Part shown: positions 1 through 8,251 of the stretch, in pieces | How positions within the stretch are numbered: the first letter of the stretch is position 1 | Layout: every line of letters begins with the position of its first letter | From: Aquilonibacter sp963703325 | GTDB taxonomy: Bacteria > Vulcanimicrobiota > Vulcanimicrobiia > Vulcanimicrobiales > Vulcanimicrobiaceae | Assembly: GCA_963703325.1 (NCBI GenBank) | Contig: OY969805.1 | Location: 868,001 to 932,000 of the forward strand | Direction: 5' to 3' | Length of the DNA: 64,000 nt | Made by a program: the position numbers and the translations under genes | Notes under the pieces: generated by a model | What the model was told of the DNA's origin: nothing | The model's input: only the letters and a program-made list of their open reading frames with translations | The model's database searches: none

Positions 1-1
1 G

Positions 2-649
2 AGCGCTGCGATCGGCGACGCGTTTCCGCGTGAATTTCCGACGGTCTTCGGTTTTTGCCAAGCGGCGGGTATCGATCCGCGCACGGCGCGCATTCCGGTT
101 GCTCCCGCGGCACACTACTTCATGGGCGGAATTGCGGTCGACGAGTGGGGACGCTCGTCTCTCGAAGGCCTGTGGGCCTGCGGTGAGGCAAGCGCGAGCG
201 GCGTGCACGGCGCGAACCGGCTCGCCAGCAATTCGCTGCTCGAAGCGTTGGTTTACGGCGCGCGCGTCGCCGAAAATATCGCCGGTGCTCAACACGGAAG
301 AAGTGAGCCACACGATGTGGATGAAGGTTTGGAGCACAGGAGGTGCGCCCGTCCGGAGGACGGCCAAACCGTCCAAGCTACGAGTGACCTGCGCAACTTG
401 ATGTATGCCAACGTCGGGCTCGTGCGTAGCGAATTCGGATTGCGCGAGGCGCTCTCGCGCATCGAAGCGCTGGAAGCGGCGTTTCCCCGCGCCGGCAACG
501 AATTGCGCAATCTGCTCGTCGTCGGTCGGCTGATCGCCGAAGCAGCCCTGGCGCGTAGAGAGAGCCGGGGTAGCCACTATCGCAGCGACTATCCATCGAC
601 GGACGACGCACTTGCCAAACGCTCTTTCACGCGTCTTGTCGGCGCATAA
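2..649 (+). CDS. nadB: L-aspartate oxidase, C-terminal part (5' end outside window)
   Basis: FAD enzyme that oxidises L-aspartate to iminoaspartate, the first step of de novo NAD synthesis. The reading frame is open from the window edge. It shows the family stretches FPTVF, GIDP, IPVAPAAHYFMGGI and, further on, LWACGEASASGVHGANRLASNS, the FAD-binding C-terminal part of the flavoprotein domain. The helical C-terminal domain follows (LRNLMYANVGLVRSEFGL). Between these two regions, codons 302-380 encode an unusual Arg/Glu-rich linker that coincides with a structured DNA repeat (see repeat at 306-370). The 3' end overlaps nadC by 38 bp, indicating one NAD operon. Identity is clear; only the N-terminal part is missing. 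Confidence 0.93.
   Translation, partial: SAAIGDAFPREFPTVFGFCQAAGIDPRTARIPVAPAAHYFMGGIAVDEWGRSSLEGLWACGEASASGVHGANRLASNSLLEALVYGARVAENIAGAQHGRSEPHDVDEGLEHRRCARPEDGQTVQATSDLRNLMYANVGLVRSEFGLREALSRIEALEAAFPRAGNELRNLLVVGRLIAEAALARRESRGSHYRSDYPSTDDALAKRSFTRLVGA
306..370 (+). repeat. Structured repeat, copy A, inside nadB
   Basis: The DNA folds as a 5-bp hairpin with a CGA loop (308-312/316-320), the spacer TGAAG, then a three-way junction. Its closing stem is GGTTTGG 326-332 with CCAAACC 364-370, and it holds two hairpins (334-337/343-346 and 349-354/358-363). It is read through in the nadB frame. A second copy lies at 1486-1538, offset by exactly 1180 bp over the first part, and differs at positions that keep the pairing. 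Only two copies were found by eye. Confidence 0.7.
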
Positions 650-1487
650 GCCAAGCCGGCTCCTCGTCGAGCCGATCGTGCGCGCCGCGCTGCTCGAAGA
701 TCTCGCGCACGGCGGTGACTTGACGACCGACGCGATCGTTCCGCCGGATTTACGAACGACGGCACGCATCGTGTCGCGCGCCGATGGCGTGATCGCCGGG
801 CTCGATCCTGCGCTGCTCGCGTTCGACCTTCTCGATCCCGGGGCGGTGCAGGTGCGCACGTCGATTGAAGACGGCGACGCCGTCACGAACGGCGGACTCG
901 TAGCGCAGCTCGAGGGTCCGGCCGGCGTCCTCCTCACCGGCGAACGTACGATGCTCAACCTGCTCTGCCGTCTGAGCGGGATTGCAACGGCCACACGCGC
1001 GATGGTTGCGGCGGTTGCCGGCACGCGCGCGCAGGTGGTCGACACCCGCAAGACGACACCGGGTCTGCGTATCTTAGAGAAATATGCCGTACGGTGCGGC
1101 GGGGGCGGCAATCATCGGTTCGGCCTCGACGACGCGGTGCTGATCAAAGACAATCATCTTGCGCTCGCTGGTTCCGTGCACGAAGCGGTTGCGCGCGTCC
1201 GCGCTCACGTCGGACACATGGTCAAAATCGAAGTCGAAGTCGATTCGCTCGAACAGTTGCGCGACGCGCTACGCGAGCCGATCGACGCCGTGCTGCTCGA
1301 CAACATGAAGCCGGCGATGCTGGAAGAAGCGGTGCGCATCGCCGGTGGTTCGGTGATCACCGAGGCAAGCGGCGGCGTTCGTCCGGAAACAATTGCCGCA
1401 ATCGCCGCGACCGGTGTCGATCTGATCTCGGTCGGATGGCTTACGCATAGCGCACCCGCCCTGGACCTCGGGTTAGATATCGCCTAG
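612..1487 (+). CDS. nadC: Nicotinate-nucleotide pyrophosphorylase (quinolinate phosphoribosyltransferase)
   Basis: Converts quinolinate and PRPP to nicotinate mononucleotide, CO2 and PPi, the third step of de novo NAD synthesis. The 291-residue protein has the usual family length and motifs: EDLAHGGDLTTDA near the N-terminus, VDTRKTTPGLRILEKYAVRCGGG with the PRPP/quinolinate-binding basic residues, HRFGLDDAVLIKDNH, and the C-terminal EASGGV and SVGWLTHS. The chosen start is TTG at 612 inside the nadB end; TTG at 636 is an alternative. Overlap with nadB implies coupled translation. nadA is not in the window. Confidence 0.95.
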   Translation: MPNALSRVLSAHKPSRLLVEPIVRAALLEDLAHGGDLTTDAIVPPDLRTTARIVSRADGVIAGLDPALLAFDLLDPGAVQVRTSIEDGDAVTNGGLVAQLEGPAGVLLTGERTMLNLLCRLSGIATATRAMVAAVAGTRAQVVDTRKTTPGLRILEKYAVRCGGGGNHRFGLDDAVLIKDNHLALAGSVHEAVARVRAHVGHMVKIEVEVDSLEQLRDALREPIDAVLLDNMKPAMLEEAVRIAGGSVITEASGGVRPETIAAIAATGVDLISVGWLTHSAPALDLGLDIA

Positions 1488-1538
1488 CCGCACGATGCGG
1501 CTGAAGGTTCGGAGCACACGATGTGCGACCGGCCGAAC
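1486..1538 (+). repeat. Structured repeat, copy B, after nadC
   Basis: Starts inside the nadC stop codon. It has a perfect 7-bp hairpin with a CGA loop (1486-1492/1496-1502), the spacer GAAG, then a closing stem GTTCGG 1507-1512 with CCGAAC 1533-1538 holding a 5-bp hairpin (1514-1518/1522-1526). The third arm seen in copy A (306-370) is reduced to GACCGG. The copies differ at A310/G1490 with T318/C1498, and at T330/C1510 with A366/G1535, both pair-preserving. It may also act as a terminator between convergent nadC and the next gene. Confidence 0.7.
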
Positions 1539-1541
1539 TGT

Positions 1542-2069
1542 CTAGGGGTGACTCATGCCCGGTGCGCCGTGCATGTGGCCGCGCATCATCATGCCGCCAT
1601 GTCCGCCGGCCATGCCGAGCAACACCTCTCCGGCATCGGGCGTGTGCGGCTTGCGCGGCCCGTGGCTACGATGCGGCCACGGTGAGCCGCTGGGCTTCGG
1701 CCACGGATGATTGGCCATCATCTGCTGCCGCATTGCCTTCATCTGCGTGGAGAATTGCTTCGCGGCGTTGAGAATCGCGGTCTTCTCGCTTGCCGAAAGC
1801 GCGGCATCGAGTTGTTTGGCCGCGGCGCGCGGATCCGGGCTTGCAGCGATCGCAAGACCGCCGACGACCTGCGCGTAGAGTTGCTTGTGTGCGGGGGTTA
1901 GGGCGCCGAGCACCTGCGCGCGAAACTGCTCGTGCAGCTTCATCATCTGCTGCATGTTTGCGTGCATCTGCTGGCGCATCGCCGGATTTGGCGTGCCCGG
2001 GTTTTGCTGAGCACCGGCAATGGCCGGCACCGCAAGCACGAGCGCGAGTGCGAAAAGAAGACGGTTCAT
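1542..2069 (-). CDS. Secreted Met/His-rich protein, Spy/CpxP-like
   Basis: A 175-residue protein with a clear Sec signal peptide (MNRLLFALALVLAVPAIAGAQ; cleavage after about residue 20). The mature part begins with a Met/Gln-rich helix (MRQQMHANMQQMMKLHEQF), followed by LTPAHKQLYAQVV, which resembles the LTxxQ region of Spy/CpxP periplasmic proteins. The C-terminal 50 residues are rich in Pro, Gly, His and Met (GGHGGMMMRGHMHG), suggesting metal, perhaps copper, binding. It is divergent from the aminopeptidase gene. A role as a periplasmic chaperone or metal-binding protein is inference. Confidence 0.7.
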   Translation of the reverse strand: MNRLLFALALVLAVPAIAGAQQNPGTPNPAMRQQMHANMQQMMKLHEQFRAQVLGALTPAHKQLYAQVVGGLAIAASPDPRAAAKQLDAALSASEKTAILNAAKQFSTQMKAMRQQMMANHPWPKPSGSPWPHRSHGPRKPHTPDAGEVLLGMAGGHGGMMMRGHMHGAPGMSHP

Positions 2070-2151
2070 GAGAACAGTTGTACGTCAGATTACCCTGGGA
2101 AAGGCTGAGAATGAGGCCGGTGTTCCGGACGGCCCTGCCGAACCGGACGGC

Positions 2152-3588
2152 ATGGCAGATTCGACCACATCGGCCCCCGCGACGGGCGCCAAGACGAACT
2201 ACGACAGCGAAACGCCGCAGCGCTTGATCGTCTTCATGTCGCAGGGCTGGGCCGACGCCCCACTTCGCGCCGGCGCGCATCCGCAGTTGGCACGTTTGCA
2301 GTCGCGGCGCGACGCGCTCTCGCGCAGTTTTCCGGGTTGTTATTTGGTCGTTCCGGCTGGTCAGGAGCACGTGCGCGCCAACGACACGAACTTCCGCTTT
2401 CGGCCGGCGAGTGACTTTGCGTATTTGATGGGTACCGGGGAGCCCGGCGCGTTGCTGGTGCTCGAGCCCGAAGGCGCATCGCACCGCAGCGTCTTGTTCG
2501 TGCCCGAGCATAATCGCGGCAAAGCGGAGTTTTTCACCGATCGCGTTTACGGTGAGCTATGGGTTGGGCGGCATCGCGGCCTCGATGAAAGCCAAATCTT
2601 CTTCGGCGTCGATCGCTGCCGGCCGCTGCAGGCGATTCCCGACTATCTGCAAGAGCTGGCCGGCAGCAACCATCCGGTGCACGTACTGCGCGGACACAAC
2701 CGCGCGATCGATTCGTTACTCCCGCATGACGAGCAAGACGACGATTTCGCCGTCCATCTCTCGGAGATGCGACTGGTCAAGGACGATTATGAAATCGCCG
2801 AGCTGCGCAAGGCGTGCGAAATCACCAAGCGCGCGTTCGAAGACGTGATCCGGCTCTTCCCCAGCGTGAAGAGCGAGCGCGAGTTCGAGGGTGCATTTTG
2901 GAACCGCGCGCGCATCGAAGCCAACGACGTCGGCTACTTGACGATCGCGGCATCGGGGCACAATGCGTGCACGCTGCACTGGAACCGTAACGACGACGGC
3001 GTCGATCGCAGCGCGCTGTTACTGCTCGACGCAGGCGTCGAATGCGATTCGCTCTACACGGCGGACATCACCCGCACTATGCCGATCGGCGGACGGTACT
3101 CGCACGCACAGCGCGCGGTGTACGACATTGTGTACGAAGCACAGCGCGTCGCGATCGACGCGGTCGCGCCCGGAAACGACTTTCTCGAGCCGAACCGGCG
3201 CGCGATGCGCGTACTGGCCCAAGGGTTGATCGACCTCGGCGTGCTCAACGGCTCGGTCGAGGAAGCGCTCGACCCCGAGAGTCAATACTACCGCCGCTAC
3301 ACCCTGCATAACGTCAGTCACATGCTTGGTCTCGACGTGCACGATTGCGCGCACGCGCGTTCGGAAAACTATCGTTACGGTACGCTGCGCGAGGGCATGG
3401 TGCTCACCGTCGAGCCCGGCCTGTACTTCCAGCCCGACGATGCAACGGTACCGCAAGAACTGCGCGGCATCGGCGTCCGCATCGAAGACGACGTCTTGGT
3501 AACGGCATCGGGCCGCGAAAACCTCTCCGCGATTCTGCCTTCCAAGGCGGACGCGGTAGAACGCTGGATTGCTGATTTGACGGCTTGA
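2152..3588 (+). CDS. pepP: Xaa-Pro aminopeptidase (M24B, PepP-like)
   Basis: Metallo-aminopeptidase that removes N-terminal residues preceding proline. An N-terminal AMP_N domain (FRFRPASDFAYLMG) is followed by the pita-bread catalytic domain. Ligand motifs are all present: LLLDAGVECDSLYTADITRT (two Asp), TLHNVSHMLGLDVHD (His), LTVEPGLYF (Glu) and GVRIEDDVLV (Glu). The frame is open further upstream, but that part overlaps the divergent secreted-protein gene. ATG 2152 keeps the RLIVFMSQGW segment, which actinobacterial homologues share; ATG 2236 would remove it. No clear ribosome site is seen. It overlaps the next gene by 4 bp. Confidence 0.9.
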   Translation: MADSTTSAPATGAKTNYDSETPQRLIVFMSQGWADAPLRAGAHPQLARLQSRRDALSRSFPGCYLVVPAGQEHVRANDTNFRFRPASDFAYLMGTGEPGALLVLEPEGASHRSVLFVPEHNRGKAEFFTDRVYGELWVGRHRGLDESQIFFGVDRCRPLQAIPDYLQELAGSNHPVHVLRGHNRAIDSLLPHDEQDDDFAVHLSEMRLVKDDYEIAELRKACEITKRAFEDVIRLFPSVKSEREFEGAFWNRARIEANDVGYLTIAASGHNACTLHWNRNDDGVDRSALLLLDAGVECDSLYTADITRTMPIGGRYSHAQRAVYDIVYEAQRVAIDAVAPGNDFLEPNRRAMRVLAQGLIDLGVLNGSVEEALDPESQYYRRYTLHNVSHMLGLDVHDCAHARSENYRYGTLREGMVLTVEPGLYFQPDDATVPQELRGIGVRIEDDVLVTASGRENLSAILPSKADAVERWIADLTA

Positions 3589-4928
3589 TCTATAAAGATC
3601 AGGTCCTCGTCGTCGAGCCCACCGGCATCGAACCGGTGGATGACGCCTCGCGTCACGGCAGGCCGCGCGACCTTTTCGGCGTCTGGTTCTCGGCGAATGC
3701 AGAAATCGCCACGTGGATGGTCGGCGTCTTTATTGCTGCACTCTTCGGCGCCGATCTGCGTAGCGCAACGCTGGGCATCGTGCTCGGCAACATCCTCGGC
3801 TTCGCGATTTTGGGCGTGCTGGCGACCATCGGACCGCGTTACGGCGTGCCCCAGATGCTCGCGTCGCGCTTGGCGTTCGGCAAGCTCGGAAACACCGCAC
3901 CCGCCGCGCTCTCGTTTCTCGCCGGCGTCGGATGGTTCACGATCAACACGATCTTCGGCGCATATGCACTGGAAACGCTCGCCCACCTCGGCTACGGCGT
4001 CGCGCTTGGTATCATGCTCGTGTTGCAAATCGCGCTCGCGGTTTACGGCTACAATCTCATCGGCGTCTTCGAGCGAACCTGCGCGGTGCTGCTAGCAGCC
4101 GGGTTCGTATTGCTCGGCGTGGTTACACTACCGCATGCCTCGTGGTCGCCGGCGCCCGCGCCGCTAGAGGGATTCATGTTCGCTGCTGCGCTCGGATTTG
4201 CGTATGCGATGGGCTGGGCTCCGTGCGCTTCCGATTACACGCGGTACTTGTCGCGCGACGCGAATCCTCGTGCAATCTGGTGGTATGCGTTTGCGGGCTG
4301 CGCGCTGCCCTGCATTGCGATCGAAATCCTCGGCGCTGCGGCTGTGAGCGCTTCACACGTCAATCTGCGCACGTCGGTGCCGACCGAGGCGATCGCCCAA
4401 CTGCTCGGGTCCGGCGTCGTCGCAAAGGCCGTGCTCGTCACCGTCGTGCTCGGAACGCTTACCGCGAACTGTATGAATCTCTATTCCGGGGCCCTCGCGG
4501 CACTGGTAGCGTTCAACGTTCGCATCTCGCGCGCACATGCAGCGCTCGCAGTTGGGATTCTCGGCGCGATCCTCGCGTTGTGGGGCTCGCGTCCGACGCA
4601 AACCGCCGAGTTTTATACGAATTTTCTCTTGCTGCTCTCGTATTGGGCCGCGCCTTGGGCCGGCGTCGTGCTGGTCGACTGGTGGCAGTCAGCTACGCTC
4701 GAACGCGACCCCGAGCACGTCCTGGCGTGGCGTCCCGGCGCACTCGCTTGGGTGTTGGGCGTCGTCGCCTCGGTCCCGTTTTGGAATCAAGCCTGGTTTA
4801 TCGGCCCGTTCGCGCACGCGTTTCCGCAATACGGCGATCTGTCGTATTACGTCGGCCTCGTCGTTGCGGCCGCCACGATGGCGGCGTTGAAACCAAGGCG
4901 TCCGGCGGCGGTAATGGAAAGCAGCTAA
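3585..4928 (+). CDS. NCS1-family nucleobase/cytosine-type permease
   Basis: Integral membrane permease of 447 residues with about 12 predicted segments. The N-terminal GRPRDLFGVWFSANAEIATW is the typical NCS1 entry motif (cytosine, purine, hydantoin and thiamine-precursor transporters). The start is TTG in a TTGA overlap with the pepP stop, so the two genes are probably translationally coupled. The substrate cannot be read from the sequence; pairing with an aminopeptidase is not a known NCS1 context. The protein is of normal length and looks intact. Confidence 0.85.
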   Translation: MIYKDQVLVVEPTGIEPVDDASRHGRPRDLFGVWFSANAEIATWMVGVFIAALFGADLRSATLGIVLGNILGFAILGVLATIGPRYGVPQMLASRLAFGKLGNTAPAALSFLAGVGWFTINTIFGAYALETLAHLGYGVALGIMLVLQIALAVYGYNLIGVFERTCAVLLAAGFVLLGVVTLPHASWSPAPAPLEGFMFAAALGFAYAMGWAPCASDYTRYLSRDANPRAIWWYAFAGCALPCIAIEILGAAAVSASHVNLRTSVPTEAIAQLLGSGVVAKAVLVTVVLGTLTANCMNLYSGALAALVAFNVRISRAHAALAVGILGAILALWGSRPTQTAEFYTNFLLLLSYWAAPWAGVVLVDWWQSATLERDPEHVLAWRPGALAWVLGVVASVPFWNQAWFIGPFAHAFPQYGDLSYYVGLVVAAATMAALKPRRPAAVMESS

Positions 4929-4929
4929 C

Positions 4930-5829
4930 ATGCTGGAAGTCGATCACGTCCGTAAGGAGTTCGGTTCGGTACGCGCCGTCAGCGACGTGCACTTTACTAT
5001 TGACGATGCGACGACGTTCGGATTGCTGGGCCCCAATGGCGCCGGCAAGACCACGACGATGCGCATGATTTTGGGCATTCTCATCCCCGACGCCGGCCGC
5101 GTGATCTGGAACGGCTCGCCCATTACCGACAACAGCCGCCGCCATTTCGGCTATCTCCCCGAAGAGCGCGGCATCTACGGCAAGATGAAGGTTCGCGAGC
5201 AGATCGCGTACTTCGGTAAACTCCACGGCCTGCGCGAACCCGATTTGACCAAGCGCATCGATCGCTGGATCGAGCAGCTCGGGCTCGCCGCCTACGAGGA
5301 TCGGCCGTGCGGAGAACTTTCCAAAGGCAATCAGCAGAAGGTGCAGGTCGCATGCGCGGCCGTCCACTCACCGCAACTGCTCGTGCTCGACGAACCGTTT
5401 TCCGGGCTCGATCCGGTCAACGCCGAGGTGTTGCTCTCCGTCTTGAACGAGCTGCGCAAGAACGGCACGACGCTGATTCTTTCGAGTCACCAGATGTGGC
5501 AGTTGGAGGATCTTGCATCGCGCTTCTGCATCATCGCCGGCGGTGTCAATCGCGCCGACGGAACCCTGACCGAATTGCGTTCGGCGTGGCCCACGCGTGT
5601 CGTCCGCGTCTCGCCGCCGAGCGATGCCGTGCGCGCGCGCCTTGAAAGCGTCGCAGGCGCGCAGCCGCTCGACCATGTCAACGGCGCGATCGACTATCGC
5701 GTGCCGGCGACCACCGATTTTGCCGCGCTACTGCGCGCGCTGGTCGAGGTTGCGCCGGTCACCAAATTCGAAGCGATAGAGCCGTCGCTTCGCGAAATCT
5801 ATTTGCGCGCAACCGGGGAGAGCGCATGA
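4930..5829 (+). CDS. ABC transporter ATP-binding protein, NatA-like
   Basis: Energises an ABC-2 type exporter. It has Walker A GPNGAGKTTT (about residues 36-45), signature LSKGNQQKV, Walker B LLVLDEPFSGLDP and switch His (LSSHQM). A C-terminal extension of about 80 residues matches the DUF4162-type tail of NatA/CcmA-like ATPases. It starts one base after the NCS1 stop and overlaps the following permease by 4 bp (ATGA). Together with that permease it resembles the Bacillus NatAB sodium exporter, but the true substrate is unknown. Confidence 0.92.
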   Translation: MLEVDHVRKEFGSVRAVSDVHFTIDDATTFGLLGPNGAGKTTTMRMILGILIPDAGRVIWNGSPITDNSRRHFGYLPEERGIYGKMKVREQIAYFGKLHGLREPDLTKRIDRWIEQLGLAAYEDRPCGELSKGNQQKVQVACAAVHSPQLLVLDEPFSGLDPVNAEVLLSVLNELRKNGTTLILSSHQMWQLEDLASRFCIIAGGVNRADGTLTELRSAWPTRVVRVSPPSDAVRARLESVAGAQPLDHVNGAIDYRVPATTDFAALLRALVEVAPVTKFEAIEPSLREIYLRATGESA

Positions 5830-7055
5830 TGGGCGAATGGACCATTGTCTACGCTGCAGAAATCGCGCGGCGCATCACATCGCGGCCCTTTATCGTTGGG
5901 CTGCTCGTGGGCGTCTTGGGCATCGTATTGGTCGGCAAACTTCCGTCATTTCTCAATCGGGCGATCGCCGGCTCCTCCGGGGTCGTGCTCGTCGGCGACG
6001 CGTCGCTAACCTCGCGCGCGAAGCCACTTCTCGCGAGTGACTATCGCATTCTCGCCACCGTCGCCCCGCAACCGATCGACGATACGCTCCTCAAGAAGCA
6101 GCATGCCGGTGCGGCAATTGCTCTCGCGAGTGCAAGCGGCGGCCTGCGCGTCACGGTCTACGCGCACGATCCCGCAGGCTTTAATAAAGCTACACTCAGC
6201 AGCGCGCTGCTGCCGCTGCAGTTAGCGCTTACCACGCATCGCAGCGCCGCGGTTGTGAAGAAGCTGTCCACGATACCGATAACGATCGAGGCGACGGGCT
6301 CAAAATTCACCTCTGCCGGGCAAGCTTTCGCCGTGCGCGGCATCGCCTACACCTTGCTCATTTTTCTGTATCTTCTGATCTTGCTCAACAGTCAACTCGT
6401 GCTCAGCTCGGTGGCCGAAGAAAAGACCAGCCGCATCGCCGAGCTTCTTATCGCCTCGGTAAACCCTGCCGCACTGTTGACCGGCAAAATACTCGCCTCC
6501 GCGACGCTCGGTTTCGTCCAGCTTGCGGTATGGATCGCTGCTGGTGCGGCCCTTGGCGCCGGTAGCGGACCGAGCGGTTCGCACGCCGGCACGTCGCCCG
6601 ACCAGATGATTTCGCTCGCGAGTGCGCTTGATGTGATAACGCCCAGCATCGTCGTGGCCTTTCTTGCATTCTTCGTGATCGGGTTTCTGCAGATCGCCAC
6701 GCTCTTCGCCGGGGCCGCTTCACTGATAAACCGCACCGAAGATTTAGGCAGCATCACGCTGCCCCTCGTTCTCCCCGTGGTCGCTGCCTTCTTAATCGCG
6801 ATCGTTGCCCTAGAAGCACCCGACACACCACTCGTGGTGTTCACAAGCTTCGTTCCGCTGCTCGCGCCGTTCGTGATGTTTGCGCGCATCGCGGTGAGCA
6901 ACGTGCCGGTCTGGCAAGTCGCGCTCTCGATCGGGATCAACCTCGTCGCGCTCTACGCGATCGCGCTGCTCGCCGGCAAGATCTATCGCGTCGGGATGCT
7001 GCTCTACGGACGCTCGCCGAGCTTGCGCCAAGTCTGGAGCGTCATCCGCAGTTAG
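5826..7055 (+). CDS. ABC-2 type permease, NatB-like
   Basis: Membrane partner of the preceding ATPase. One N-terminal transmembrane helix (about residues 20-40) is followed by a large extracytoplasmic domain of about 140 residues and then five or six C-terminal helices. EEKTSRIAELLIASVNPAALLTGKIL is the conserved ABC-2/NatB cytoplasmic loop. The 409-residue length suits a NatB/YhaP-type exporter. The gene overlaps the ATPase gene by 4 bp, and a hairpin follows its stop codon directly. Confidence 0.88.
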   Translation: MMGEWTIVYAAEIARRITSRPFIVGLLVGVLGIVLVGKLPSFLNRAIAGSSGVVLVGDASLTSRAKPLLASDYRILATVAPQPIDDTLLKKQHAGAAIALASASGGLRVTVYAHDPAGFNKATLSSALLPLQLALTTHRSAAVVKKLSTIPITIEATGSKFTSAGQAFAVRGIAYTLLIFLYLLILLNSQLVLSSVAEEKTSRIAELLIASVNPAALLTGKILASATLGFVQLAVWIAAGAALGAGSGPSGSHAGTSPDQMISLASALDVITPSIVVAFLAFFVIGFLQIATLFAGAASLINRTEDLGSITLPLVLPVVAAFLIAIVALEAPDTPLVVFTSFVPLLAPFVMFARIAVSNVPVWQVALSIGINLVALYAIALLAGKIYRVGMLLYGRSPSLRQVWSVIRS

Positions 7056-7075
7056 AACTCTTCGACCGAAGAGTT
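7056..7075. terminator. Hairpin between convergent genes
   Basis: A perfect 8-bp inverted repeat (AACTCTTC at 7056-7063, GAAGAGTT at 7068-7075) with a 4-base loop starts right after the permease stop and ends 10 bp before the stop of the convergent glutaredoxin gene. There is no long T-run on either side, so it is a plausible but weak two-way terminator. Confidence 0.5.
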
Positions 7076-7085
7076 AGTGCACGGT

Positions 7086-7340
7086 TCAACCGCGGGGCGG
7101 ATGACCCCAGCCGGATTGCACGTACGCGCCGTCGATGACGATCGCGGGAACCGTTGGATCGCCCTTGGTGTAGGCGAACATCTTCTCGCGAGCGCGACGA
7201 TCGTTTTGCGCATCATGCTTGGCGTAGGCGACACGGTTGCGATCGTAGTACGCCAGCGCATCGCGACAATAGGGGCAGCTGGGGCTGATATAGAGTTCGA
7301 GCTTGGCGCCGACCGGCGGATGCTCGACGTCGATGGCCAT
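7086..7340 (-). CDS. Glutaredoxin-like protein with CPYC
   Basis: A small thiol-disulfide protein of 84 residues. It has the active site SPSCPYCRDAL near the N-terminus, a cis-Pro loop (DPTVPAIVIDG) and a C-terminal glycine-containing end, as in glutaredoxins. It probably reduces disulfides or glutathione-like mixed disulfides in the cytoplasm. It is a single gene, convergent with the ABC permease and divergent from rsmI. A second CPYC protein occurs at 36857-37117. Confidence 0.85.
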   Translation of the reverse strand: MAIDVEHPPVGAKLELYISPSCPYCRDALAYYDRNRVAYAKHDAQNDRRAREKMFAYTKGDPTVPAIVIDGAYVQSGWGHPPRG

Positions 7341-7378
7341 AACGAGAGGCCTAGATTCTCGGCGGCGAAGGAGGACCC

Positions 7379-8209
7379 ATGCCGCTGGTTTTGGTGCCGA
7401 CGCCGCTTGGAAATCTTGGTGACGTGACCCGTCGCGCGATCGAGGCGTTGCGCGAGGCGGAGTTGATCGTCGCTGAGGATACGCGCGTCGCGCGCAAGCT
7501 CTTGAGCGCGCTTGCTCTTGGTCCCAAAGAGCTTTGGAGTTATCGCGAGCAAAACGCCGAGGCAGTTACCGCCGGTATTCTGGAACGCGCGCGCAGTGCA
7601 AACGTCGTACTCGTGACCGACGCCGGCACGCCGGGAATTTCGGATCCCGGCAGCGAGCTGGTTGCGGCGGCACGCGTCGCCGGGATCGCGGTTGACGTGC
7701 TTCCCGGCCCAAGCGCCGTCATTGGCGTCGCCGTGCTCAGCGGCTTCCCGCTGCGGCGGTTCGTCTTCGAAGGCTTTCCGCCGCGCACGTCATCAGCTCG
7801 CCGTGAAGCCTTTTTGCATGCGTTGCGCGCACAGGCGACGACGATTTGGTACGAGTCGCCGCAGCGCATAGCCGCAACGCTCGCCGATCTCGCGGCGGTC
7901 GCCGCGGATGCGCACGTTTTTTTGGTACGTGAATACACCAAGCGCTTCGAACAACAGGTGCTCGGCACGCCGCTGGAAGTCGCGGCGGCACTGAGCACAC
8001 CGGTGCGCGGCGAGATCGCGTTTGCAATTGCGCCGTACGCGCCGGCCGCAATCCTGCCCGCGACGCTCGACCTCGACGCCGAGATCGACCTCCTGCTCGA
8101 GCGCGGCGCCAGCGTTGCCGAGATCGCGCGCGATTTGGTGCGGCGCGGCGCGGGTGAGAGGCGCGACCTCTACGCTCGGGCGAGCGAGCGGAAGTCCGCC
8201 CGGCGGTAG
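7379..8209 (+). CDS. rsmI: 16S rRNA (cytidine(1402)-2'-O)-methyltransferase
   Basis: Methylates the 2'-OH of C1402 in 16S rRNA using S-adenosylmethionine. The 276-residue protein has the tetrapyrrole-methylase fold motifs of RsmI: LVPTPLGNLGDVTRRA, AEDTRVARKLL, DAGTPGISDPGSELV, VLPGPSAVIGVAVLSG and FVFEGFPPR. The start is ATG 7379, preceded by AGGAGG about nine bases upstream, one of the strongest ribosome sites in the window. The C-terminal region (ERGASVAEIARDLVRRGAGERRDLYARA) is the short helical tail of the family. metG follows 42 bp downstream. Confidence 0.95.
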   Translation: MPLVLVPTPLGNLGDVTRRAIEALREAELIVAEDTRVARKLLSALALGPKELWSYREQNAEAVTAGILERARSANVVLVTDAGTPGISDPGSELVAAARVAGIAVDVLPGPSAVIGVAVLSGFPLRRFVFEGFPPRTSSARREAFLHALRAQATTIWYESPQRIAATLADLAAVAADAHVFLVREYTKRFEQQVLGTPLEVAAALSTPVRGEIAFAIAPYAPAAILPATLDLDAEIDLLLERGASVAEIARDLVRRGAGERRDLYARASERKSARR

Positions 8210-8251
8210 CATGCGGCGACCGGCCCGCCGCCGAACAAGCATCCTCTTAAA

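Noticed and set aside
2087..2165. Possible TPP riboswitch before the aminopeptidase/NCS1 genes (contains GGCTGAGAATGAGG and small hairpins)
   Set aside because: CTGAGA is present, but the second conserved part (CCTGATCTGG...TAATGCCAGCG) and the closing stem do not fit; GAACCGGACGGCATGG is only a loose resemblance.
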